From positions 1,240,001-1,304,000 of the forward strand of contig OY970203.1 in the NCBI GenBank assembly GCA_963708325.1: a stretch of DNA of 64,000 bases, written 5' to 3'. The DNA comes from G963708325 sp963708325. Its GTDB lineage: Bacteria; Actinomycetota; Thermoleophilia; Solirubrobacterales; 70-9. The notes below the pieces were generated by a model. It had not been told where the DNA came from. It was given only the letters and a program-made list of their open reading frames with translations, and searched no databases. The translations under genes were made by a program, and so were the position numbers. Shown piece by piece: positions 1-8,492 of the stretch (the stretch's first letter is position 1; every line of letters starts with the position of its first letter).

Positions 1-1704
1 GAGCGGTTGGCGGCGGCCGCGCTGGCGGCGGCGATGCTGGCAGCCGCGGGCTTCCTGCTCTGGCAGGGCCGGGGCCAGAGCCTCTACGCCGACGAGTGGA
101 ACTTCTTCGGCAACTTCGTCGGATGGGGCCCGGGAACCGTGCTTCACCCCGAGAACAGCCACCTGCAGGCGACCACCGGGCTCCTCTACAAGTCGCTCTT
201 CGAGACGTTCGGGGTCGGCTCCCAGCTGCCCTACAGGCTGACCAGCGTCGCCCTCGACCTGCTCTGCGCGGGGCTGTTCTTCGCCCTGGCGCGACGCCGG
301 GTGGGGGGCCCGGCGGCGCTGGCGCCGGCCGTCCTGCTGCTGCTCTTCGGCGCCTCGTGGGACCTGGTGATGTCGTCGCTCGGGATCGGCAACCAGCTCG
401 CGATTGCGGCAGGGCTCGGCGCCCTGCTGGCGCTGGACCGCGGCGATCGCGCCGGCGACGTCGCCGCCTGCCTGCTGCTGGGCCTCTCCCTGGCGTCGTT
501 CGGAACCGGCGTCTGCTTCGCGGCGGTCGTCGGCGTCGAGGTCGTCGTGCTTGGTCGCGACCGCTGGCGGCGGGCGTGGGTCTTCGCGGTCCCGGTCGTC
601 CTCTACGCCGGATGGCGGCTGTGGGCGCAGCAGTTCCACTCCCCCGCCGACCTGCACGTGACCGCGTCCAACATCGCCGCCCTGCCGTCCTCGATGCTCG
701 ACTCGCTCGCCTCGCTGTGCGCGACTCTCACGGGGCTGTTCAGCGCCCCGGGCTCGGGGACCCCGCCGCTTCGGGTCGACCCCTCGCTGGGCCGGCCGCT
801 GGCGATCGCCGTCCTCGTCGCCGCCATCTGGCTGCTGTGGCGGCGCCCGGCGCGCTCGCCGCGCTTCTGGGCGCTGCTGTGCGGCCTGCTCGTCTTCTGG
901 ATCGGCGTCGGCGCCGTCGTCGAGGCCGGCCGCTCGCCGGAGGCGGCGCGCTACCAGTATCCGGCGGCGTTCCTGTTCCTGCTGGCGATGGCCGAGCTCG
1001 CCGCCGGCTGGCGGCCGTCGCCACGGGGGCTTCTCGCACTCGGTGCGATCACCGTCGTCGCGCTGGCGCCGGCCCTTTGGAACCTTCACCTCGCCGGCAA
1101 CTACCTTCGCTACAACGGCGAGCTTGACCGCGCCCAGCTCGCGGCGCTCGAGCTGGCGCGAGCCAGCGCCGAGGGGCCGGCCGGCGAGTTCCCGATCCCT
1201 GCGACGACGGATCTGATCCTGACGACGCCGCACGTCTACCTCACCGGTCGCGACGCGTACGGCTCCCCGGCGGCGTCGATCGCCGAGCTGCAGGCCGGCT
1301 CCGAGGCGGCGCGCCAGGCCGCGGACCGGATCCTGATGAAGGAGCTGGGGGTAGCCGCGAAGCCGGCTCGCCCCCTGCCCCGCGGGCGCCGCGGCCCGTT
1401 GGTGACGAAGCTCGACGGCGCCGCGGCAAGGCCGCAGGGATCGTGCCAGGCGGTACGCCCGCTCCCCGGCGCGGCATCGAGCCAGGTCGAGATGGCGCTT
1501 CCCCGCGGCGGCGCCGCGTTCCGGATTGCGGGCCGGGGGCCCGCCGATCTGAGCCTGCGGCGCTTCGCCGACGGCTTCGCCGGTCAGCCGTTCGCGCTGG
1601 CGGCCGGGGCGCCGCAGCGGGTCTCGATCCCGCCGGACGCGGCCCCCCAACCGTGGCGCGCCCTCGTGACCGTGCCGGGGCCACTGGTCGTCTGCGGCGC
1701 CTGA
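1..1704 (+). CDS. Polytopic membrane protein, GT-C glycosyltransferase-like, 5' end cut off
   Basis: The reading frame is open from the first base, so the true start is probably upstream; a TTG at 7 is only the first possible start inside the window. About 567 residues are visible. The first ~360 form roughly nine to ten hydrophobic segments, followed by a ~200-residue soluble C-terminal part. A YADEWNFF stretch right after the first membrane segment (near residue 29) is the position where GT-C enzymes carry an acidic motif in their first external loop. This suggests a lipid-linked sugar transferase, but no specific substrate can be read. It converges on the acyltransferase gene with only 16 bases between them. 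The fold assignment is inferred from hydropathy and one motif. Confidence 0.6.
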   Translation, partial: ERLAAAALAAAMLAAAGFLLWQGRGQSLYADEWNFFGNFVGWGPGTVLHPENSHLQATTGLLYKSLFETFGVGSQLPYRLTSVALDLLCAGLFFALARRRVGGPAALAPAVLLLLFGASWDLVMSSLGIGNQLAIAAGLGALLALDRGDRAGDVAACLLLGLSLASFGTGVCFAAVVGVEVVVLGRDRWRRAWVFAVPVVLYAGWRLWAQQFHSPADLHVTASNIAALPSSMLDSLASLCATLTGLFSAPGSGTPPLRVDPSLGRPLAIAVLVAAIWLLWRRPARSPRFWALLCGLLVFWIGVGAVVEAGRSPEAARYQYPAAFLFLLAMAELAAGWRPSPRGLLALGAITVVALAPALWNLHLAGNYLRYNGELDRAQLAALELARASAEGPAGEFPIPATTDLILTTPHVYLTGRDAYGSPAASIAELQAGSEAARQAADRILMKELGVAAKPARPLPRGRRGPLVTKLDGAAARPQGSCQAVRPLPGAASSQVEMALPRGGAAFRIAGRGPADLSLRRFADGFAGQPFALAAGAPQRVSIPPDAAPQPWRALVTVPGPLVVCGA

Positions 1705-1720
1705 CCCTGCGCCGAAGGCG

Positions 1721-3067
1721 TCAGCTCGCCAGCCGCCGACGCAGCCAGGGGAGCAGCGGCACCTCCTTCAGCCGCAGGAACGGCAGCTCGATCAGGTAGT
1801 AGGTAGCGGTGGAGACGGCGAGCGCCACCGCCACCGTCAGCACCGCGAGGATCGCCGTGACGCCGAAGTCGGGAAGGTGCTGGGCGATCCCGATCGCGTG
1901 CGCGTGCTTGTACAGCGGCACGCTCGCCGGCAGGCAGATCAGCAAGCCGATCGTGTAGTGCCACAGGTAGATGCTGTAGGAGACCACCCCGGTCCAGGCG
2001 ATCAGCCTGGCGCCGAGCACGCGGCGTGGGAAGCCGCCGGCGCGGTCGCCGAAGGCGGCGGGCAGCACGAACGCGCCCGCCAGGACGGCGCTGAGCGAGG
2101 TGATGATCAGCTGGCGCCGGGCGATCTCGCCCACCGTGGGGACATTCGGCGCCACCCCGAGCGCCTTCTGGAAGGTCGTGATGTTGGGCGAGCCCTCGTA
2201 CAGGCCGAGACCGATGAGGGCGGCGATCGCCACCAGCCAGCAGACGGCCGGCCAGCGGGTCACGAACCGGACCAGGCGGGAACGCTCTTCGCGGCCCTGG
2301 ATCGCGACGCTGAACACGGCCATCGCCATCCCGATCGCGAAGAACGTCGCCTGACCGGGGAGGTTGACGCCTAGGATCGGCGAGATCCAGCCCTCCTCCG
2401 CCGCCACCCTGACGCCCGTGCTGAGCACGGCGATGACGGCGAGGATCGCCAGCTCGGGGACCGCCCAGCGCCACGGCCCCTTCAGCCGGCCGAACCATCC
2501 GTCCGGCAGCCTGACCCTTCGCATCGCCATCGCCAAGAAGGGCAGCAGTGCGTAGAAGACGATCTCGATGCAGAGGCTCCAGGCGACCGGGATCGCGAGC
2601 CCAAAGGTGTCAGCCGAGTAGGACTGCGCGTAGCCGTAATAGACATACCAGTCGTGGGTGAACGGGCCCACGATCCCGGGCCATATCGCCAGCACCGTGA
2701 GGATGAACCAGTACCCGGGCACGATTCGCAGCGCCCGCCTGCGCCCGTAGTCAGCCGCCCCCGGCGGTTCGCGCCCAGGGAGTCGGCCGGCGACGAAGGG
2801 CCGGTACAGCAGGAACGCCGAGATCACGAAGAAGACGTAGAGCGACTCGGCGAGCTGCTGCACGTAGGGGCCCCACCACTGGGTGAAGATTCCGCCCGTG
2901 AACTGGGCGACGTGGAACACGACGATCGAGGTCACCGCGATCCCACGCAACCCGTCGAACAGCGGAAACCGCGGGTTCTTCGGCGGCGGCGCTACGTTCG
3001 GCGGCGGCTCCTCGACCCCGGGCGGCAGGGGAAAGTCGGATTCCGCCTCCGCGGGCGAGACGCTCAT
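1721..3067 (-). CDS. Acyltransferase 3 family membrane protein (OafA/YrhL-like)
   Basis: 448 residues. After a Pro-rich 30-residue N-terminus comes the family signature LFDGLRGIAVTSIVVFH (residues 37-52), with the conserved Arg41 and His52 expected for acyl transfer across the membrane. About ten further hydrophobic helices follow. Family members move acetyl or other acyl groups onto extracytoplasmic sugars, which fits the surface-polysaccharide theme of the window; the actual acceptor is unknown. A TAAGAT box at 3078-3083 on the same strand lies 10 nt before the ATG, so the mRNA is probably leaderless or nearly so. Family assignment is firm, substrate is not. Confidence 0.88.
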   Translation of the reverse strand: MSVSPAEAESDFPLPPGVEEPPPNVAPPPKNPRFPLFDGLRGIAVTSIVVFHVAQFTGGIFTQWWGPYVQQLAESLYVFFVISAFLLYRPFVAGRLPGREPPGAADYGRRRALRIVPGYWFILTVLAIWPGIVGPFTHDWYVYYGYAQSYSADTFGLAIPVAWSLCIEIVFYALLPFLAMAMRRVRLPDGWFGRLKGPWRWAVPELAILAVIAVLSTGVRVAAEEGWISPILGVNLPGQATFFAIGMAMAVFSVAIQGREERSRLVRFVTRWPAVCWLVAIAALIGLGLYEGSPNITTFQKALGVAPNVPTVGEIARRQLIITSLSAVLAGAFVLPAAFGDRAGGFPRRVLGARLIAWTGVVSYSIYLWHYTIGLLICLPASVPLYKHAHAIGIAQHLPDFGVTAILAVLTVAVALAVSTATYYLIELPFLRLKEVPLLPWLRRRLAS

Positions 3068-3077
3068 CGGGCGGAGG

Positions 3078-3083
3078 ATCTTA
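3078..3083 (-). promoter_or_regulatory. -10 box TAAGAT for the acyltransferase gene
   Basis: TAAGAT read on the minus strand, ending 10 nt before the ATG at 3067. It matches the TAnnnT form seen before many starts in this window. No clear -35 element is visible. Confidence 0.5.
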
Positions 3084-3180
3084 GAGGCCGTGCCGGGCCG
3101 TGCTCAGCGGCGCCCGGCGCGATTTGCTGCAAGATCACGTACCTGGGAGGAGTCGCATCCCCGCGCCAGAATGCCGGGGC

Positions 3181-3501
3181 GTGGCCACCGCCCGAAGAAC
3201 GCTGATGAAGTCCGCCCCCGAGATCTGGCAGCTGATCGACGACGAGGAGCTTGCGCGAGCATGGCTCGCCGAGCTGGCCGGCTCGGATTCCTCGGTGAAG
3301 GCCGTCGCCCGCCGCCCCGATCGCTCGCTCGCCTGGCGCAGCGACGGCGGCGATCAGGTGCGACTCGACTTCGCGCTCGAGGAGAAGGGGTTCGGCACCC
3401 AGGTCTCGATCAGCTCCGACGCCGACGGCGGCGATCAGGTGCTGGAGCGGGTCATGGAGCAGCTCGCCGAGCCCGAGCGGCGCCCGTTCGCGCGAGCGTG
3501 A
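3181..3501 (+). CDS. Small acidic conserved-looking protein of unknown function
   Basis: 106 residues from GTG at 3181; ATG at 3205 (MKSAPEIWQLIDDEEL) is the alternative start. I prefer 3181 because a CAGAAT box at 3167-3172 ends 8 nt upstream, the same spacing as at other leaderless genes here. The protein is soluble, acidic and alpha/beta in character; the APEIWQLIDD opening vaguely recalls SRPBCC (START-like) proteins, but the length is too short for that fold and I do not assign it. It ends 10 bases before the HD-domain gene and could be cotranscribed with it. Confidence 0.6.
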   Translation: MATARRTLMKSAPEIWQLIDDEELARAWLAELAGSDSSVKAVARRPDRSLAWRSDGGDQVRLDFALEEKGFGTQVSISSDADGGDQVLERVMEQLAEPERRPFARA

Positions 3502-3511
3502 CCGCGTTGGC

Positions 3512-4084
3512 TTGGACGCGCCCGTCGATCCAGCGGAGCTGAGGGTCCGGGGGGGACCGCTCCTCGCCGCGCTCGACCGGCGCCTTCACGGCGCCCGCGA
3601 CCACGCCGACGCGACGGCGGCCTACGTCTTCGGCACCGCCGCCGAGGTCGGGATGACCGAGGAGCGGGCGAAGCTGACGGCCGAGGCGGCGCGCCTTCAC
3701 GACCTCGGCAAGCTGTACCTGCCGGCCGAGCTGCTGCGCGATTCGCCGCCGCTCGACGCCGAGGAGCGACTGCGGTTCGAGTACCACCCGGAGGCCTGCT
3801 ACCGCCTCCTGCTCGGAAGCGGCGTGGTCGACGAGGTGGCGACCTGGCTCCGCGATCAGTGCGAGCGGGTCGACGGCCACGGCTTCCCACGGGCGCTGCC
3901 GGCGGAGGAGATCCCGCTCGAGTCGCGGGTGATCGCCGCCGCCTGCGCCTACGACGAAGGACGGCGGCGGATGGCGGCGCCGCTGGCGCTCGCCGAGCTG
4001 CGAGGCGCGGCCGGCTCCGCCCTCGACCCCGCCGTGGTCGCGGCGCTCGCCGCCGTCGTCGGCCGGGCTGCGCCTGCCCCCTAG
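3512..4084 (+). CDS. Degenerate HD-GYP-like domain protein
   Basis: 190 residues from TTG at 3512; no better start is visible in frame. It has the HD core (ARLHDLGKLYLP) and a later HPEACYRLL segment, then CERVDGHGFP where active HD-GYP c-di-GMP phosphodiesterases carry an HHExxDGxGYP-type motif. The paired His before the Glu are replaced (DQCE) and GYP is GFP, so part of the metal site appears lost. It may act as a nucleotide-binding or regulatory domain rather than a hydrolase. It follows the small 3181 gene by 10 bases. Fold call is good; activity is doubtful. Confidence 0.75.
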   Translation: MDAPVDPAELRVRGGPLLAALDRRLHGARDHADATAAYVFGTAAEVGMTEERAKLTAEAARLHDLGKLYLPAELLRDSPPLDAEERLRFEYHPEACYRLLLGSGVVDEVATWLRDQCERVDGHGFPRALPAEEIPLESRVIAAACAYDEGRRRMAAPLALAELRGAAGSALDPAVVAALAAVVGRAAPAP

Positions 4085-4103
4085 GCGTGCCACCCGCGGC
4101 GCC

Positions 4104-4132
4104 TTGACAGTCGCTCGGGCGCCGGGGAGGAT
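4104..4132 (+). promoter_or_regulatory. Promoter with perfect TTGACA -35 before the 4199 secreted protein
   Basis: TTGACA at 4104-4109, 17-base spacer, then GAGGAT at 4127-4132. This predicts a leader of about 60 nt before the ATG at 4199. Within it, GCCCG and CGGGC (4158-4162 and 4167-4171) can pair as a small hairpin, and AAGGGGG lies just before the start. This makes it one of the few genes here with a classical leader. Confidence 0.55.
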
Positions 4133-4198
4133 CGCATCGCTCACTCGTCCATCGTGCGCCCGCCTGCGGGCCGCACGGTCAGCACCAAGGGGGATGCC

Positions 4199-4936
4199 AT
4201 GGAAGGTCGACTTCACCGGCCGTCGCCGGCGATGGTCGTCGCCCTGATCGCGCTGTTCGTCGCCCTGGGCGGCACCGCCACCGCTCTCACCGGAAGCAAC
4301 AGCGTGTTCTCAGACGACATCGCTCCCAGGAACGTCAAGCAGAGCGACATCAACGCGGGGGCGGTCGCGAGCGGCAAACTCGCGGCAAATGCCGTGACCA
4401 ACGGCAAGCTCGCTGCGGGCGCTGTCACCGGCGACAAGCTTGCACCCGCCTCCGTCACTACCGGCAAGGTCCTGGACAACAACCTCACGGCCGCCGACAT
4501 CGCCGACACGAGCTCCCTCGGCGCGGCTGAGATCAACGAGCCCGACCTCAACACGGTGCCTGCGGCGACAAACGCGGCCAACGCAAACTTCGCCTCGACG
4601 ATCGGCAACGGGGCGGTTCACCCGGGGGGCTTCGCCACGATCACCCACCGCACGGCATTCGTCGACGTTCCGGGCGGAGGCACCGCGGAGAACGGCAATT
4701 ACGACACGGACTCGGTCTTCAAGCAGTGCAACACGGGCGAGATGGCGCTGACCGGGGGCGCGTACTGGACCGAAACGAATGGGGACTTCGTCCCCGCCGA
4801 CTCGGAGCTGTGGGTGAGCCAGCTGTTCTGGAATTGGGACGGCGCGACCGGGAGGCCGACGGCGCTCCACGTGATGGGCGGCAATGACACGGGGACCACG
4901 CGCCGGCTCACCGTCGAGGTCTTCTGTCTGGGATGA
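4199..4936 (+). CDS. Secreted repeat protein of the RPSPA/FVALGG family
   Basis: 245 residues; the ATG at 4199 is preceded by AAGGGGG and opens the typical N-terminus (RPSPAMVVALIALFVALGG), a basic stretch plus one hydrophobic segment acting as signal or anchor. Residues ~45-110 carry imperfect repeats such as GAVASGKLAANAV, NGKLAAGAVTGDKLA and TTGKVLDNNL, with Ala-Val and Gly-Lys-Leu recurring about every ten residues, like stalk-type fibrous repeats. The C-terminal ~110 residues contain two Cys and many aromatic residues and look like a compact extracellular domain. A paralogue without the repeats starts at 15306. Function is unknown; surface location is inferred from the signal region. Confidence 0.8.
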   Translation: MEGRLHRPSPAMVVALIALFVALGGTATALTGSNSVFSDDIAPRNVKQSDINAGAVASGKLAANAVTNGKLAAGAVTGDKLAPASVTTGKVLDNNLTAADIADTSSLGAAEINEPDLNTVPAATNAANANFASTIGNGAVHPGGFATITHRTAFVDVPGGGTAENGNYDTDSVFKQCNTGEMALTGGAYWTETNGDFVPADSELWVSQLFWNWDGATGRPTALHVMGGNDTGTTRRLTVEVFCLG

Positions 4937-4956
4937 GCGCGGTGGCAGATCGCCCC

Positions 4957-4962
4957 TAGACT
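4957..4962 (+). promoter_or_regulatory. -10 box TAGACT for the carboxylase beta gene
   Basis: TAGACT ends 8 nt before the GTG at 4971, so the transcript should begin at or within a base or two of the start codon. There is no ribosome-binding site, consistent with a leaderless mRNA. Confidence 0.6.
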
Positions 4963-4970
4963 GCGGGGCG

Positions 4971-6539
4971 GTGCGCCAGAGGTTCCCGCAGACCCACGAG
5001 GAGAAGCTCGCCTACCTGAGAGAGCTGCGCGAGGCGGCGATCCACTCGGCCTCCGAGGAGGCGGTCGAGAAGCAGCACGCCAAGGGCAAGCTCACCGCAC
5101 GCGAGCGGATCGAGAAGCTGCTCGACCCGGGCTCGTTCGAGGAGCTCGACACGTTCGTGCGCCACCGCACCCACGAGTTCGAGATGGACAAGCGCCGCCC
5201 CTGGGGCGACGCGGTGGTCACCGGGTACGGCACGATCGACGGCCGCACCGTGTTCGTCTTCTCGCAGGACTTCACCGTCTTCGGCGGCTCCCTGGGCGAG
5301 GTGATGGCGGCGAAGATGTGCAAGGTGATGGACCTCGCGGCGCAGGTGGGGGCGCCGGTGATCGGGATCAACGACTCCGGCGGGGCGCGGATCCAGGAGG
5401 GCGTGGTCTCGCTCGGCGCCTACGGCGACGTGTTCGTGCGCAACGTGCAGTGCTCGGGCGTGATCCCCCAGCTCAGCCTGATCATGGGCCCCTGCGCGGG
5501 CGGCGCCGTCTACTCCCCGGCGATGACCGACTTCATCTTCATGGTCAAGGAGACCTCCCACATGTTCATCACCGGCCCCGACGTGATCAAGACCGTGACA
5601 GGGGAGGAGCCGAGCTTCGAGGAGCTGGGCGGGGCGATGACCCACAACACCAAGTCGGGCGTCGCCCACTTCGCCGCCGAGAACGAGGAGCAGTGCCTGA
5701 CCGACGTCCGCTACCTGATGTCGTTCCTGCCGCTCAACAACCTCGAGATGCCGCCGCGGGTCGAGCCGTTCGACGACCCGGAGCGACGCGAGGAGGCCCT
5801 GGACACGATCGTGCCGGACGACCCCTCCAAGCCCTACGACATGCGCGACGTGATCGCGCTGATCGTCGACGACGGCGACTTCTTCGAGGTCCACGAGCAC
5901 TTCGCGCAGAACATCGTCGTCGGCTTCTCGCGCCTCGACGGCTTCCCCGTCGGCATCGTCGGAAACCAGCCGAAGCATCTCGCCGGCGTGCTCGACATCG
6001 AGTCCTCGGAGAAGGCCGCGCGCTTCGTGCGCTTCTGCGACGCCTTCAACATCCCCCTGCTGACCTTCTGCGACGTCCCCGGCTTCCTTCCCGGGACCTC
6101 GCAGGAGTGGGGCGGGATCATCCGCCACGGCGCCAAGCTGCTGTACGCGTTCACCGAGGCGACCGTGCCGAAGCTGACGGTGGTCACCCGCAAGGCCTAC
6201 GGCGGCGCCTACGACGTGATGAACTCCAAGCACATGCTGGCCGACTTCAACTTCGCCTGGCCGACGGCGGAGGTCGCGGTGATGGGCCCCGAGGGCGCGG
6301 TCAACATCATCTACCGCCGCGACATCGCCGACTCCCCCACCCCCGATGAGCGCCGCGACAAGCTGATGGCCGACTACAAGGCCCGCTTCGCCAATCCCTA
6401 CTCGGCAGCCGAGCGCGGCTACATCGACGACGTGATCGTCCCCCACGAGACCCGGCCGAAACTGATCCGCGCGCTTCGCACGCTGCAGACGAAGCGCGTC
6501 GAGCAGCCGAAGCGAAAGCACGGAAACATCCCGCTCTGA
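4971..6539 (+). CDS. pccB: Acyl-CoA carboxylase beta subunit (propionyl-CoA carboxylase type)
   Basis: 522 residues from GTG 4971, chosen because the N-terminus (VRQRFPQTHEEKLAYLRELR) matches the family and a TAGACT box lies just upstream. This carboxyltransferase subunit moves CO2 from carboxy-biotin to an acyl-CoA, giving malonyl- or methylmalonyl-CoA. The two crotonase-like halves are visible: the oxyanion-hole glycines NDSGGARIQEG and GPCAGGAVYSP in the N half, and CDVPGFLPGTSQEWGGIIRHGA plus AYGGAYDVM in the C half. Length is normal. The partner biotin subunit is at 16796 and the likely epsilon subunit at 10283, so the complex is split over 13 kb. Acyl-CoA preference cannot be read with certainty. 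Confidence 0.95.
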   Translation: MRQRFPQTHEEKLAYLRELREAAIHSASEEAVEKQHAKGKLTARERIEKLLDPGSFEELDTFVRHRTHEFEMDKRRPWGDAVVTGYGTIDGRTVFVFSQDFTVFGGSLGEVMAAKMCKVMDLAAQVGAPVIGINDSGGARIQEGVVSLGAYGDVFVRNVQCSGVIPQLSLIMGPCAGGAVYSPAMTDFIFMVKETSHMFITGPDVIKTVTGEEPSFEELGGAMTHNTKSGVAHFAAENEEQCLTDVRYLMSFLPLNNLEMPPRVEPFDDPERREEALDTIVPDDPSKPYDMRDVIALIVDDGDFFEVHEHFAQNIVVGFSRLDGFPVGIVGNQPKHLAGVLDIESSEKAARFVRFCDAFNIPLLTFCDVPGFLPGTSQEWGGIIRHGAKLLYAFTEATVPKLTVVTRKAYGGAYDVMNSKHMLADFNFAWPTAEVAVMGPEGAVNIIYRRDIADSPTPDERRDKLMADYKARFANPYSAAERGYIDDVIVPHETRPKLIRALRTLQTKRVEQPKRKHGNIPL

Positions 6540-7606
6540 CCCGCTTCGTCGCCTTCTACCTGCCCCAGTTCCACCCGATCCCCGAAAACGACGAGTGGTG
6601 GGGCGAGGGGTTCACGGAGTGGGCCAACGTGCGCGCGGCGAGGCCGCTGTTTCGCGGCCACGAGCAACCGCGGGTCCCCGGCGAGCTGGGCTACTACGAC
6701 CTGCGCGACGCGTCGGCTCGGGAGGCGCAGGCGGAGCTCGCCGCCGCCCATGGGATCGACGCCTTCTGCTACTGGCACTACTGGTTCGAGGGCAGGCGCC
6801 TGCTCGAGCGGCCGTTCGCCGAGGTGCTGGCCAGCGGGCGGCCCGATCTTCCCTTCTGCCTTGCCTGGGCCAACGAGAGCTGGTCGCGTCGCTGGCTGGG
6901 CGAGGAACGCGACGTGCTCGTCCGCCAGGCCTACTCGGCCGAGGACGACGCCGAGCACGCCCGCTGGCTCGTATCCGCCTTCGCCGATCCCCGCTACCTG
7001 AAGGTCGGAGAGCGGCCGGTCTTCGTCGTGTACCGGCCCCACGACCTGCCCGAGCCGAGCGTCACCACCAATGCGATCAGGACGGCCGCTGCCGAGGCCG
7101 GCCTCGCCGATCCCTATTTGATCGGGACCGACGCGCATCGGCCCGGCTCCGACTGCCGGGCGCTCGGCTTCGATTCGACGCTCGCGTTCGCGCCGCAGCT
7201 CGGCGCGCTGCCGAGCTTCGCCGACGACGGGCCGCGCGTCGCAAAGCTCGCTCGCAATCTCAGGCGAGGCGTGCCGAGCGCGACGCTGAAGGTCTACGAC
7301 TATGCGGACGCCCTGAAACGCATGGCGGCAATCGACCGGGAGGCCACCGCGCTCGGCTGCGTCTTCCCCGGATGGGACAACTCGCCCCGGCGCGGCCGCG
7401 ACGCAGTGGTAATTACCGGAGCAACCCCTGAGCGCTTCGGCAACGCGCTCGCCGCGGCGACGCGAACCGCTGACGCCATTCCCGGCGACGAGCGTCTCGT
7501 CTTCATCAACGCCTGGAACGAGTGGGCGGAGGGGAACTATCTCGAGCCCGACCGCGGCCACGGCCGAGCCCGGTTGGAGGCGGTCAGGCGGGTCGCGGGC
7601 CGGTGA
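6536..7606 (+). CDS. WbsX-like glycan-processing protein with probable CTG start
   Basis: 356 residues if translation starts at CTG 6536, overlapping the upstream stop as CTGA. Coding similarity begins at once: FVAFYLPQFHPIPENDEWW and GEGFTEWANV form the classical N-terminus of the WbsX family (Glyco_tran_WbsX), and no ATG, GTG or TTG gives that N-terminus. The first GTG in frame (6629) would delete it. Later motifs DAFCYWHYWF, WANESWSRRW and FINAWNEWAEGNYLEPD also fit. WbsX-like proteins occur in O-antigen and rhamnan clusters and resemble GH99-type folds; their exact reaction is unclear. The 3' end overlaps the convergent epimerase gene by 23 bases. Family is firm; the start is an inference. 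Confidence 0.8.
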   Translation: MTRFVAFYLPQFHPIPENDEWWGEGFTEWANVRAARPLFRGHEQPRVPGELGYYDLRDASAREAQAELAAAHGIDAFCYWHYWFEGRRLLERPFAEVLASGRPDLPFCLAWANESWSRRWLGEERDVLVRQAYSAEDDAEHARWLVSAFADPRYLKVGERPVFVVYRPHDLPEPSVTTNAIRTAAAEAGLADPYLIGTDAHRPGSDCRALGFDSTLAFAPQLGALPSFADDGPRVAKLARNLRRGVPSATLKVYDYADALKRMAAIDREATALGCVFPGWDNSPRRGRDAVVITGATPERFGNALAAATRTADAIPGDERLVFINAWNEWAEGNYLEPDRGHGRARLEAVRRVAGR

Positions 7607-8492
7607 CCGGCGGCGGCCGCGATGCTCCCGCGGCGATCGCCCGAAGGGCCACTCGCGTTCCCCGGGGAGCGAATCCGAGGTCGGCCTCCGCCTCCGTTGT
7701 CGTCACCGATCCGGAAGTCGACAGCCGCGCCCCGAGATCGGGGTCGATCGGAAGAGGTAGCGCCCGCGCGGCAGTCCCCAGCGCCGCCAAGGCCGCCATC
7801 GGCAGCGTGCGGACACGGCTCGTAGACTCGAAGACTTCGACGCAGAGGTCGCTGAAGTCGCGCACCGACAGGCAATCGCCGGCGAGGGTGTAGGTGCGGC
7901 CGGGGGCCGCATCGGACTCGAGTGCAGCGGCCAGGGGCTCGAGCACGTCGTCGACATGAGCCGGACAGATCACGTGTTGGCCCCTGCCGGGAATCGGGAT
8001 GGTCAGCCCCGACGAAGCGCGGGCAATGATCCGGTCGGGCCCGTCGCGCCCTCCCAGACCGATGACCTCCGGCAGCCTGACGATCACGAACGGCACGCCG
8101 GCGTCGCGAACCGCCTCCTCGGCCCTCAGCTTCGAGTGGGCATATGGGCCCCTCTCGCTCGACGCGATCCGGCTGCCGGCGAGCACGAAGCGCTGACATC
8201 CCGCGTCGGCAGCCGCCGCCGCCAGCAGGCGGGTCCCGAGATGGTTGATGCGATCGTAGACGCGCCCGCTACGGGCGTGACTGACCGCGGCGAGGTGGAC
8301 GACCGCCTCGGTGCCATCGGCCGCCCGGGCCAGGCTGCTGCCGTCCTCGAGGCTCCCGGCGACGGTCTCGTCGGCGCCCGTGGCCAGCCGCTCGCGCACG
8401 AGGCACCTCACTCGCCAGCCGCGGCTTTGCAGAACCGGGATCAGGCGGCTCCCGACTCCCCCGGAGCCCCCGGTGAGGAGCAGCAGCGACAC
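7584..8492 (-). CDS. NAD-dependent epimerase/dehydratase family protein
   Basis: 302 residues. It has the Rossmann motif GGSGGVG at residues 8-14 and the Tyr117-x3-Lys121 pair (YAHSK) of the extended short-chain dehydrogenase superfamily. A substrate-binding half with VIRLPEV-type and HVDDVLEPL segments follows, as in NAD-dependent nucleotide-sugar epimerases and their relatives. The specific sugar or lipid substrate is not evident. It starts directly next to the stop of the upstream GT2 gene (8493), so the two are almost certainly cotranscribed and may act on the same lipid-linked or nucleotide sugar. Confidence 0.85.
   Translation of the reverse strand: MSLLLLTGGSGGVGSRLIPVLQSRGWRVRCLVRERLATGADETVAGSLEDGSSLARAADGTEAVVHLAAVSHARSGRVYDRINHLGTRLLAAAAADAGCQRFVLAGSRIASSERGPYAHSKLRAEEAVRDAGVPFVIVRLPEVIGLGGRDGPDRIIARASSGLTIPIPGRGQHVICPAHVDDVLEPLAAALESDAAPGRTYTLAGDCLSVRDFSDLCVEVFESTSRVRTLPMAALAALGTAARALPLPIDPDLGARLSTSGSVTTTEAEADLGFAPRGTRVALRAIAAGASRPPPVTGPRPA

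Noticed and set aside
1705..1740. Possible third copy of the 50-nt repeat (GCGCCGAAGGCGTCAG)
   Set aside because: Only short blocks match and the hairpin core is not formed.
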